Shown here one piece after another: positions 33,748 to 41,943 of a stretch of DNA of 64,000 nucleotides. The notes below the pieces were generated by a model, which worked only from the letters and a program-made list of their open reading frames with translations, was not told the DNA's origin and did no database searches. Both the position numbers and the translations under genes were made by a program. The DNA is from Marinifilum sp965230805 (lineage in GTDB: Bacteria > Bacteroidota > Bacteroidia > Bacteroidales > Marinifilaceae). The stretch's first letter is position 1, and each line of letters begins with the position of its first letter. The stretch covers positions 806,001 through 870,000 of the forward strand of contig NZ_OZ246019.1 in NCBI RefSeq assembly GCF_965230805.1, given 5' to 3'.

Positions 33748-36370
33748 ATGGGCTGGGCTTTTTTGGTTCTTTTCTCTTGTCCTTTATTTCTTTGTTAATT
33801 GTATTAAATCTTTGTATCTCTTTGTTAAGATTTTCTACAGTTGGTTTTTTGAATGCATATTTGTCACTATGTGAATGCCCCTCCATATACCTACAACACT
33901 GATAAAAACTATCAAGTACTTTATCTTTTATTTCTGCATCAAAAACGACATCACCTAAGCTGTCTACACTTACTCTTTCTTCAAATCTTTGTACAACTCC
34001 GCTGAACAAACCAAATACTACTAATGTCTCATAACTTGTTCTTAAAGCAGCAAAACCATTTTTGATTTTATCCTCTCTTTGTTCAGGAGGAGTTTTTTTT
34101 GCTTCATCATAATAACTCTGTGCTTTTCCTGATGTTTTATATCCCTTCTCAAACGAAGGTGTATTCCTTAACCAAATTGTTCCAGGCTGATTACCACCAA
34201 CATTTTCAATCCAATGGCAGTCATTAGAAATATTAAGTTCCTTACAATGACCAATCAAAGAAGAAACGAATACCAAATCGTGAGTAAAGATGATGACTTG
34301 CTTTTTAGATGATTCTTTTGCAAGACGTTCGGCTATTTCGCTTTTTCGATTCTCATCTAAAGAAGTAACAGGGTCGTCAAAAACAATCCCTCTATTTACT
34401 TCAGACAATTGCATTTCAGCAAGAAAATCGGCAATAGCTATAACTTTTTGTTCTCCTTCGCTTAGAACGGTGTTTGGGTTTTTCCCTTTTAATTTTAGTT
34501 GTCTAAATGATTTACCTGCAGAGCCTGTATGGTTAATGTCAATTCCAAAATTTCCATTAAGTTTATTACATTCTTCATTGAAAACATCAATGTACTTTTG
34601 ATTGAAATATCTTTCAGATAACATTTTTTCTGAACTTGTTATTTTACGCTTAGCAAAATTTGCTTTCGCTGCCTTTTTAAGCCAAACTTGCTTTTTGACA
34701 TAGGTTTCAAATTTAGCTAAGTGAGTATTGAATTTTTCTTTGTGTTCTAAAAGTGTTTTAGCTTTAAGTAAATCAGCTAACTGCTTTGCCTGTTCACCTT
34801 CCGTAATAACTTTAATAGATTCGTCAATAGCTGCTTCAATAGTACTGTGTTGTGCTGTGCTGATTTTTATTTCCGTTCTAACATTTGCTGTTTTGTTTTG
34901 AATATCGGAAACAATGTTTTGAGCGAGTATTTTCTGTTCCGAAAGTTTTCTCTTTAATTCGTCTAACTCATTAGGGTATTTTTCAGACAGCCAAACAGTA
35001 AGAGTATTGTCTTGCGGAAATAAGTCAAAGTTTAGTTTCTCAAACGCTTGCTTTACTTTTTCGAGTGATTCTTTTGCCTTCTTTGCGTTTTCTTCGGCTA
35101 CACTTTTAATGAATTGCCAGTAATTGGAAATTAGTTTTTCTGCATCCTTTGAAAGTGGTTGTTGACAAAGTATGCAGTTGTCTCCATTCTCGGGATAAAC
35201 TGCATTTTCAGGATTCTGTTTTTGAGCAAACGCTTCGGCTGCTACGATAAAATTTTTCCATTCCTCTGTCCCAATTCCTTCAATTTTATCGGTTTTAAAG
35301 TTTTCAATTCCTTCGGCTTTGGCTGCTGCTTTTTTTGTGACACAGCCTTTAATTGCATCATGAATATTTGTTAGATAGTTTTCTTCAAAATATTTATTTA
35401 GGGTTTCTATTGTAGTTTTGTTATCACCTAATTGCTTTTTGATTGCTTCAAGATTCTTTAATTCTTTTTCTTTCCCTTTTGAAGCTAAAAGAAGCTCATC
35501 ATATTGTTTCTGGATTCTTTCTTTTTCTGCTTTATCCTCATCCGAAAAAGGAGTGTGTCTTTTCAGGTCGTCAATGTTTGTTAGAGCATTTAGATTCTGA
35601 ACAATGGCTTTAATTTCTGATTCCCCATCAAATAAAGCAGAAAGGTCATCTACTGTGTTTCCTGAATTTTTGGCAGCAATGTCAGTATTTAGCTTTTGTT
35701 CAACACGATTAATCGCATTTGTATATTCAGCAAAGAAACTTAATCCTGCTGGACGAAACTCAAATTCATTTTTTTCAGCAAGTTGTTTAAATAATCCTTT
35801 GCCGTCAAAAACCGCAAACTGTCCAAACTCCGCATTATCCTTTTGCGCATATGATAACGGAATAATAGTATTATTAGTTGTAAATGTGAATTCTGCGTTT
35901 ACAGGTTTGTGGCCATTTTCAATATGAACATTCTGTAAGATTTCTTCTGGTGCTTTTGAGTAAAAAGTCTTTTTAAATAATCTGATATAGCCAGATTTTC
36001 CAGAACCATTTGCTCCGTATATGATTGTAAGTTTTGGGTTAAAATCAATAGTCTGACCTTCAGTTAAGGCATTAACACCTTGAACATTTTCAAGTTTTGA
36101 TAGAAGTAAATCTGTTTTATAATCTCCTGTGTTTGCAGTACTGTAGCTAATTACAATTTCAGGTTTTTCGGTTTCTTCTTTTAGTTTAAGTTGTTCAAGA
36201 AGAAATGAATATGAAGTATCAATGTCGTCATCGGAGATATCATTACCCGACAAAATCTTTACGGCAAGATATTTTGACCAATAAGGTAATTCATTAGCAA
36301 AATTTTTTACCTCAGTTTCAAGAGTTTTTACTTGTTGCTCTACTTCTGATATTTCATTTATATTTTTCAT
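33746..36370 (-). CDS. RloC-like AAA/ABC ATPase with anticodon-nuclease features (cassette gene)
   Basis: An 874-residue protein of the COG4694 type. Walker A GANGSGKS is at 119-126; a long coiled-coil carries a CILC zinc-hook near residue 400; the ABC signature LSEGEQKVIAIADF and Walker B GIVFDDPVTSLDENRK follow (about 635-675). Near the C-terminus, LRTSYETLVVF supplies R-x3-E and YMEGHSHSD a His, as in the PrrC/RloC anticodon nuclease triad. RloC proteins are antiphage tRNases that excise the wobble nucleotide. The stop codon TAA is formed by the cassette end itself (TAAC of the arm). Sole gene of a cassette headed by the second attI-like site. Confidence 0.8.
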   Translation of the reverse strand: MKNINEISEVEQQVKTLETEVKNFANELPYWSKYLAVKILSGNDISDDDIDTSYSFLLEQLKLKEETEKPEIVISYSTANTGDYKTDLLLSKLENVQGVNALTEGQTIDFNPKLTIIYGANGSGKSGYIRLFKKTFYSKAPEEILQNVHIENGHKPVNAEFTFTTNNTIIPLSYAQKDNAEFGQFAVFDGKGLFKQLAEKNEFEFRPAGLSFFAEYTNAINRVEQKLNTDIAAKNSGNTVDDLSALFDGESEIKAIVQNLNALTNIDDLKRHTPFSDEDKAEKERIQKQYDELLLASKGKEKELKNLEAIKKQLGDNKTTIETLNKYFEENYLTNIHDAIKGCVTKKAAAKAEGIENFKTDKIEGIGTEEWKNFIVAAEAFAQKQNPENAVYPENGDNCILCQQPLSKDAEKLISNYWQFIKSVAEENAKKAKESLEKVKQAFEKLNFDLFPQDNTLTVWLSEKYPNELDELKRKLSEQKILAQNIVSDIQNKTANVRTEIKISTAQHSTIEAAIDESIKVITEGEQAKQLADLLKAKTLLEHKEKFNTHLAKFETYVKKQVWLKKAAKANFAKRKITSSEKMLSERYFNQKYIDVFNEECNKLNGNFGIDINHTGSAGKSFRQLKLKGKNPNTVLSEGEQKVIAIADFLAEMQLSEVNRGIVFDDPVTSLDENRKSEIAERLAKESSKKQVIIFTHDLVFVSSLIGHCKELNISNDCHWIENVGGNQPGTIWLRNTPSFEKGYKTSGKAQSYYDEAKKTPPEQREDKIKNGFAALRTSYETLVVFGLFSGVVQRFEERVSVDSLGDVVFDAEIKDKVLDSFYQCCRYMEGHSHSDKYAFKKPTVENLNKEIQRFNTINKEIKDKRKEPKKPSP

Positions 36371-36408
36371 TCTCTATTGTGTCGTAGGTTTCTTTTTGCC
36401 TTGCCCAT

Positions 36409-36498
36409 AACTATTAATTTGTGCACTGGTGCACTTATTTTTCTTATCTCAGAGTAAAAAGGTGCACAATACATCCCAATATGGCTTGTATTGTACTC
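36409..36498 (-). other. attI-like head site 2
   Basis: The first 65 bases (36409-36473, AAC to AATACA) are identical to the site beside the recombinase at 30567-30631, and the following bases stay similar (CCAATATGGCTTGTATTGTAC). No recombinase gene follows. It heads the RloC cassette. Confidence 0.75.
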
Positions 36499-36739
36499 TT
36501 ATTATGAATCACGATTGTAAATCTAAGAATTATAATCAATATACCCATAATTAGAATGTCGATATGAAACGAGCATCATTAAAATAAATATTAGGCATTC
36601 ACGGTAATGATTTTGATCTTGTGGCTTCCATCCGGCAAATGAAATACGACCTTTTTTGATCAAAAGAATGCAGACAGGTCGGAAAATATCTGACTGCTTA
36701 CAGATCTGTTAGCATTTGAATTTAGCTTTTACCTCTGGA

Positions 36740-37291
36740 TTAGCGCAATGCCGTTTTCTTACGGATCCATTCCCAGAGCAGAATCGCTCCCACTGCTATT
36801 CCGGCCGCTAATCCATTAAACAGAAAATCGGCCATGTCGAAAACTCTATTTGGAATAATTACCTGAACACATTCGTCGAACACTCCAATAAGGAAAGAAA
36901 TCACCAAAGTGAGAATGGCGATATGAAATTTTTTATATTGATTGCGATAGCGCTCTGTTAAAGCACGGTGTATAAATACGGTTAATACCGAATATTCAAT
37001 TAAATGAGAACGTTCCGCCAGTCCGAGGCGCAGAAACAACATCATTAAAACAGCAATAATTCCTAAAATGGTAACGGTATCGTTTTTTTCGTTGGTACGG
37101 CGGAAGGTATGCAAAATTACAGTGGTGCCAACAATAATCAAGCATAATATAAATATGAGAGCTTCCATATTTTCGGCTCCCAATTCTTGTAACAATGGGT
37201 ATCCAAATACCAAACTGGTTAAAATGGCTATCCAAACCAGCAATACATACAACCATTGTTTTTTTTCTTGTGATGATTTAAATATTGACAT
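36740..37291 (-). CDS. VanZ-like membrane protein
   Basis: A 183-residue protein from the ATG at 37291 (MSIFKSSQEKKQWLYV). About six hydrophobic helices, with HLIEYSVLTVFIHRAL, FLIGVFDECVQVIIPNRVFDMADFLFN, the VanZ-type block with D-E-x-x-Q and R-x-x-D-x-x-D. VanZ proteins affect glycopeptide susceptibility in enterococci; in Bacteroidota their role is unknown. The stretch 36499-36739 upstream to the left holds only a decayed coding-like scrap near 36600-36680. Confidence 0.82.
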   Translation of the reverse strand: MSIFKSSQEKKQWLYVLLVWIAILTSLVFGYPLLQELGAENMEALIFILCLIIVGTTVILHTFRRTNEKNDTVTILGIIAVLMMLFLRLGLAERSHLIEYSVLTVFIHRALTERYRNQYKKFHIAILTLVISFLIGVFDECVQVIIPNRVFDMADFLFNGLAAGIAVGAILLWEWIRKKTALR

Positions 37292-37424
37292 ACTTAAGTA
37301 GTGTAAATTTATCGTAAGATAGTACCCTAAAGTTTTCAAGTCAAGAGTTGGGGCAAACTTTGCAGCAAAAGAATTAAACCCTGCAATGTTTTAGCCATTA
37401 GCCTGGCTTTCGATTTGCAGATTT

Positions 37425-37802
37425 TTAACTGCGATCCACAATTTTACTAATCTTGGTATCTGTAAACATGAACTCCGATTGCCCTTCGATAAGTATACAA
37501 TCACCGGCTTTCATCCCATTTGGTAAATCAATTGCCAATATGCCTTCATAGGCAATCTTCACAATAATTTTATCAATCTGGATATCCCATTCTTTAATTG
37601 TTTGTGTTCGCTTACTGAAATACTTTCTTGCATCTTGGGCTTGCAATCTAAATTCATCAATTCCTTCGGTTTTTACATTGCAGATACCTTCCGAAAAATT
37701 CTCAAAAACAACATCCTCGTGAAGAAGAATAAGCATTGATTCAATCTCGAATTGATTATAAGCATGAATGTATTCCTCTATCATTTTCTTTTGCTGATCC
37801 AT
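37425..37802 (-). CDS. SnoaL/NTF2-like protein
   Basis: A 125-residue protein with the SnoaL-like cone fold layout: an N-terminal helix MIEEYIHAYNQFEIESMLILLHEDVVFE, then beta strands (WDIQIDKIIVKIAYEGILAI, KAGDCILIEGQSEFMFTD). Members are small enzymes or binding proteins; no catalytic residues can be assigned. Cytosolic, single gene. Confidence 0.78.
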   Translation of the reverse strand: MDQQKKMIEEYIHAYNQFEIESMLILLHEDVVFENFSEGICNVKTEGIDEFRLQAQDARKYFSKRTQTIKEWDIQIDKIIVKIAYEGILAIDLPNGMKAGDCILIEGQSEFMFTDTKISKIVDRS

Positions 37803-37909
37803 AATATTTGAGTTAAGATGTGAAGTATGAATCTACAAAACAATAAGGGAGACTGCAAAATTTTAATAAGATGTAGTTCATAAGCCAATAAGTGCTGATG
37901 AAATCTCTT

Positions 37910-38446
37910 TTATCGTCTGCGTTTGTATCTGTTTTGCACAATGTTATTCAGATATACTTTCGATTCCAATAATTCAAATTCTTGTTCTTTAATTAAATCC
38001 CGAAACAAAGGAACTCCGCCACCAAGCAATATTGGTAAAGTTGAAACAATTAGCTCATCAATTCGATCTTCATTTAAAAAGGACTGAATGGTTTTTCCTC
38101 CATCGATGTACAAACTTTCGAAACCTTTACTATGAATCATTTCTAAAATATCACTTAGCTTGCCATTCACCAGTTCTACCTTGCCCTGATATTTTTCAGG
38201 CAATTCCCTCATTGAGTTGCTAATCACAAATACTGGCTGGATATAAGGCCAATCAATATCGAAACTGCAAACCGTATTAAAAGTGTTGTGTCCCATAACA
38301 ATGGCATCTACCTTTTCTATAAAAGAGCGATATCCCAAATCCAATTGATTGGGATTTGGAATCATATCCAACCAGTCCAACTCATTCTTACGATTGGCAA
38401 TATAACCATCTATACTTTGTGCGATAAAAACCAGATTCTGTTTCAT
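37910..38446 (-). CDS. Dihydrofolate reductase-like (RibD C-terminal) protein
   Basis: A 178-residue NADPH-dependent reductase-like protein. MKQNLVFIAQSIDGYIANRKNELDWL, AIVMGHNTFNTV, SLYIDGGKTIQSFL and PILLGGGVPLF are the RibD C-terminal/DHFR fold blocks (dinucleotide binding and the GG loop). It is one of the many small stand-alone homologues of unknown substrate, and is unlikely to be the housekeeping FolA. Confidence 0.85.
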   Translation of the reverse strand: MKQNLVFIAQSIDGYIANRKNELDWLDMIPNPNQLDLGYRSFIEKVDAIVMGHNTFNTVCSFDIDWPYIQPVFVISNSMRELPEKYQGKVELVNGKLSDILEMIHSKGFESLYIDGGKTIQSFLNEDRIDELIVSTLPILLGGGVPLFRDLIKEQEFELLESKVYLNNIVQNRYKRRR

Positions 38447-38742
38447 TTGTATCGGAATTCCGGAAAACTTAAAAATATAAATTCGAATTGGGTTAATTTA
38501 CTGATTTTCCTAAATTGATGGGAAGACTAACAATCATCGAGTTTTTTTATTCTTTAGAGCACTTCAACTTCTTAATTCTTCGCAACATCTAAGCAATTAC
38601 TAGTTCTATCACTGGTATTATAATTTACATACACCATTTTAGAAAAGATCACAGGTCTGATTCGAAAACCTCTTCCGTCTGAAATTTGAGCCCCCTTTTC
38701 AAGTCTTCTTCGGCTGGATCGTGGAGCTCGAATTCAGGCTGA
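38447..38742. other. Intergenic, nothing recognised
   Basis: No gene, repeat or clear regulatory element seen on either strand. Confidence 0.4.
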
Positions 38743-40119
38743 TTACTTCAAATATACTCTGTATTCCCATGGCTTTAAGTCCAACTCAAGATTTGCAGCC
38801 AAATCATGTTTGTTAGCATCTTTATAACAAGCATAGTTTCCTGCATTTGCACCCATTTCAAGAGTAGCTTTACTAGCTTCTTTGCTAAGGTTCAAAATTA
38901 CAACAACTTTGTTTCCTTCAACCTCACGAGAGAATGCTAAAATCTTCTCATTCTGATCTGATGGAATACGAACCAGTTTTCCTCCTTTTACACCATTCCA
39001 AAGCGCTTTATTGTTCTTTTTTAAGGCAATTAATTTCTTATAGAATTCAGCCATTTCTAGATTCGACCAATCGATCTCATCTTTCTCGAAGAATTTCAAA
39101 CGCTTGTTCAAACCAGCTTCCTGACCACTATAAATTAATGGCATACCCGGCATTGTGAAAGTTAGCACGGCAAAAGTTTTTGCACCTTCACCCATTCTTT
39201 CTTCGGTAGTGCCATTCCATGAGTTTTCATCGTGATTGGCAGTAAAGTTCATGGTATAAGAATCAGCAGGGAAAATGGTATCTACTTTCGCAAAGAAAGC
39301 TTCCATATCATTGGCCGTTTTCTCACCTTTGGCAACCTGGTTCATAATATGGTGGAAATCCCAACCATAACCCATATCAAAGGCATTTACCAATAGTTCA
39401 TGACCACCATCTTCGGCCAACATGAAAACAGGCTTAATGGCATCCAATTCTAGTCTTGCTTTTTCCCAGAATTCAGTTGGAACCATTCCTGCAACATCAC
39501 ATCGGTAGCCATCAATATCTGCTTCTGTAATCCAGAATTTCAACGACTCGGTCATGTACTTACGCATGTCTTCGTTTTCGTAATTCAAATCAGCTGTATC
39601 GGTCCAATCGGTTCCTTCCGGAATTACAATTTCACCTTCTTCATTCTGAGTATACCAATCTTTGTGCTCTTCCATAATTACATTATCCCAACCTGTGTGA
39701 TTTGCCACCCAGTCAAGAATAACATACATTCCCATTTCGTGTGCCTTGTTTACAAGATTTTTAAGGTCTTCCATGCTACCGAATTCAGGATTTACAGCCT
39801 GGTAATCCTTAACGGCATAGTAGCTACCCATGCTCCCTTTTCTGTTCTTTTCCGAAATTGGGTAAATTGGCATCAACCATAGAATATCAACACCCATTTC
39901 CTTTAAACGTGGCATGTGCTCAACAAAAGCATTAATGGTTCCTTCAGGAGTATACTGGCGAATGTTTACCTCATAAATATTCGCATTTCTGCTCCACTCT
40001 ACAGGCTTTTCAACCTTCTTGTCCTCAACTACAGTTTTTTTTGCTGGTTTATTCTGACAAGACGCCAAAATTCCAACAACTAACAATAGACCTAAAACAG
40101 TTTGAAATACTCTTTTCAT
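38743..40119 (-). CDS. GH13 alpha-amylase-family lipoprotein
   Basis: A 458-residue lipoprotein from the ATG at 40119 (MKRVFQTVLGLLLVVGIL, lipobox ASC); the longer frame start at 40155 would spoil the signal. GH13 blocks: VILDWVANHTG (region I), DGYRCDVAG with the nucleophile Asp (II), MLAEDGG with the acid Glu (III) and NFTANHDENSW with the third Asp (IV). It is periplasmic or outer-membrane anchored and should cut or transfer alpha-1,4-glucan oligosaccharides. It is the last gene of the maltose operon, separated from the previous one by a palindromic repeat. Confidence 0.9.
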   Translation of the reverse strand: MKRVFQTVLGLLLVVGILASCQNKPAKKTVVEDKKVEKPVEWSRNANIYEVNIRQYTPEGTINAFVEHMPRLKEMGVDILWLMPIYPISEKNRKGSMGSYYAVKDYQAVNPEFGSMEDLKNLVNKAHEMGMYVILDWVANHTGWDNVIMEEHKDWYTQNEEGEIVIPEGTDWTDTADLNYENEDMRKYMTESLKFWITEADIDGYRCDVAGMVPTEFWEKARLELDAIKPVFMLAEDGGHELLVNAFDMGYGWDFHHIMNQVAKGEKTANDMEAFFAKVDTIFPADSYTMNFTANHDENSWNGTTEERMGEGAKTFAVLTFTMPGMPLIYSGQEAGLNKRLKFFEKDEIDWSNLEMAEFYKKLIALKKNNKALWNGVKGGKLVRIPSDQNEKILAFSREVEGNKVVVILNLSKEASKATLEMGANAGNYACYKDANKHDLAANLELDLKPWEYRVYLK

Positions 40120-40156
40120 TTCAATAATTTGATTAGTTAGTTTGATAAAGTTCACT

Positions 40157-40277
40157 TATTAAACGCTAAGACGCCAAGACGCTAAAATATTCTTCTTTGA
40201 TATCCTCTCTTAGAGTTTATAACCAGTAACCTTTCTTAATTATTATTTTATCCTTTGTGTCTTGATGCCTTTGCGTT
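40157..40277. repeat. Imperfect palindrome between GH13 genes
   Basis: AAACGCTAAGACGCCAAGAC (40158 on) matches, inverted, GTCTTGATGCCTTTGCGTTT (40258-40277), with about 80 bases between. Sequences of this kind (repeated aagacgc) are scattered between genes in many Bacteroidota. Confidence 0.6.
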
Positions 40278-40281
40278 TATT

Positions 40282-41943
40282 TTATCTACTTGGCATTAAT
40301 TCCAATAATAAAATATCGAATTCAGTATCAATGCTTATTTTTCCATTCTTAACCTTTGTTTCTTTTCCAGAATATGCATCTCTAAGCTTTGTTCCATTTT
40401 CCAATTCTGTAAGGTGAACTTCTTTTACGCCTTTGTCCAAATCCAAAGCAACAAAAATTTGATCCTGATATTCTCCTTTACTATATGATCTGCGGAAAAC
40501 ATAAGGGCTCTCTGAAATCATTTTGTGCACACCAGCACCAACTGAAGGGTGATTCACGCGGAACTGACCTAATTTTTGCCAGTGACTTAAAATGGCTTGT
40601 GTTTCAGCATTGTTCTCAATATCCTCCCAATTCATGAATGAACGAAGGTTTGCATCACCTACTGCTTCTTCTACCAACAATGGTCTTGCCGATTCATCGC
40701 CATAGTACACTTGCGAAGTTCCAGGTGACAATAGTAGTTTGGTGGCAGATTCGAATGTTCTTTCTCTTTTCTGATCAAATGGACTGCCATCATCATGTGA
40801 TGTCAGGTAGTTTAACACACCATATCCTTTTAAGTCACCATTCAGGATATCGGAATACATAGCGAAAAGTTCTTCGTATGATGATTGAGCATTGTACTTA
40901 AACTCAAAGTTGATCAGGTCGGTAAAACCATTGGCGTAGTAGTTTACTTTTTTGTCTCCAAAATCGAAAGCAAACTTATGGCTGATATTGTAATTGTATA
41001 CCTCACCTACTGTATAGAATTTATTATCATCCAACACCTTGTCGGGATTGTTTTTCTTCCAAAGAGCAAATGCATATTCACACTCTTTACGGAATTCTTT
41101 CCAAACCGATTCTTCGGTATGTTTTACCGTATCAACACGGTAACCATCAATCCCAAAATCGATGATGTAATCGCACAACCATTTGATGATATAATTTTTA
41201 GGAGTGCGAGGATATCCTGTACGTGCAAAAAACTCATCAAGCTCTTTCATCTCCTGCTCATATCTTCCTTCATTCTTCCATTTCTGGGCCAATGTTGCCG
41301 GAATACCAACTTCCTTATTGCTTTCGGTTTTAATATCCGGAAGGTTCTTAACCAAAGTACACTCAATGGTGTTTTTGTAGCTATCGTAGGTACATTGTGG
41401 CTCGGTTCTTACCCAATCGTTTTCCCAAACCGGATCTTTCCCAGTAACCGGACCAGTATGATTGATCACAGCATCCATTACCACACGAATTCCATTGGCA
41501 TGAGCTGTTTCAACCAATTCTTTCAGATCTTCCATGCTTCCAAAGTTTGGATCCAAAGCTGTCCAGTCTTTTGCCCAATATCCGTGGAAACCATAGGTAT
41601 TTCCTGTTCCTTCGTCAACCGCGCCATGAATTTGCTCGGTAACCGGGGTAAACCAAATGGCATTAATTCCCAAATCGGTAAAATATCCATCTTTAATTTT
41701 CTGAATAATTCCCCTGATATCGCCACCTTCGAAACCACGTAGTTTTCCTGTTGGCAAATTTCTTTCAAAATTCACATCGTTATCCGTTGTTCCATTATTA
41801 AAACGGTCGGTTAACATGAAATATAAATTGGCTCCACCCCAAACAAAAGGAATCTTTTGCTGCTCTACCTTCTTATCAACTTTTGCACAAGCGGATAATA
41901 AAATTACCACCAATGCAAAAACGCTGAATACTTTCCCTTTCAT
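40282..41943 (-). CDS. GH13 alpha-amylase lipoprotein
   Basis: A 553-residue lipoprotein (MKGKVFSVFALVVILLSAC). GH13 regions: VVMDAVINHTG, DGYRVDTVKH (nucleophile Asp), YTVGEVYN (acid Glu) and YLTSHDDGSPF (Asp). The N-terminus of the mature protein (YFMLTDRFNNGTTDNDVNF) and the long loops fit periplasmic starch-degrading alpha-amylases of Bacteroidota. A C-terminal beta domain ends at SR. Its ATG overlaps the stop of the GH31 gene (TAATG), so the two are translationally coupled. Confidence 0.92.
   Translation of the reverse strand: MKGKVFSVFALVVILLSACAKVDKKVEQQKIPFVWGGANLYFMLTDRFNNGTTDNDVNFERNLPTGKLRGFEGGDIRGIIQKIKDGYFTDLGINAIWFTPVTEQIHGAVDEGTGNTYGFHGYWAKDWTALDPNFGSMEDLKELVETAHANGIRVVMDAVINHTGPVTGKDPVWENDWVRTEPQCTYDSYKNTIECTLVKNLPDIKTESNKEVGIPATLAQKWKNEGRYEQEMKELDEFFARTGYPRTPKNYIIKWLCDYIIDFGIDGYRVDTVKHTEESVWKEFRKECEYAFALWKKNNPDKVLDDNKFYTVGEVYNYNISHKFAFDFGDKKVNYYANGFTDLINFEFKYNAQSSYEELFAMYSDILNGDLKGYGVLNYLTSHDDGSPFDQKRERTFESATKLLLSPGTSQVYYGDESARPLLVEEAVGDANLRSFMNWEDIENNAETQAILSHWQKLGQFRVNHPSVGAGVHKMISESPYVFRRSYSKGEYQDQIFVALDLDKGVKEVHLTELENGTKLRDAYSGKETKVKNGKISIDTEFDILLLELMPSR

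Noticed and set aside
40885..41742. Long plus-strand frame of 285 codons opposite the GH13 amylase gene
   Set aside because: The minus-strand frame has all GH13 catalytic motifs and a signal peptide; the plus frame is its shadow.
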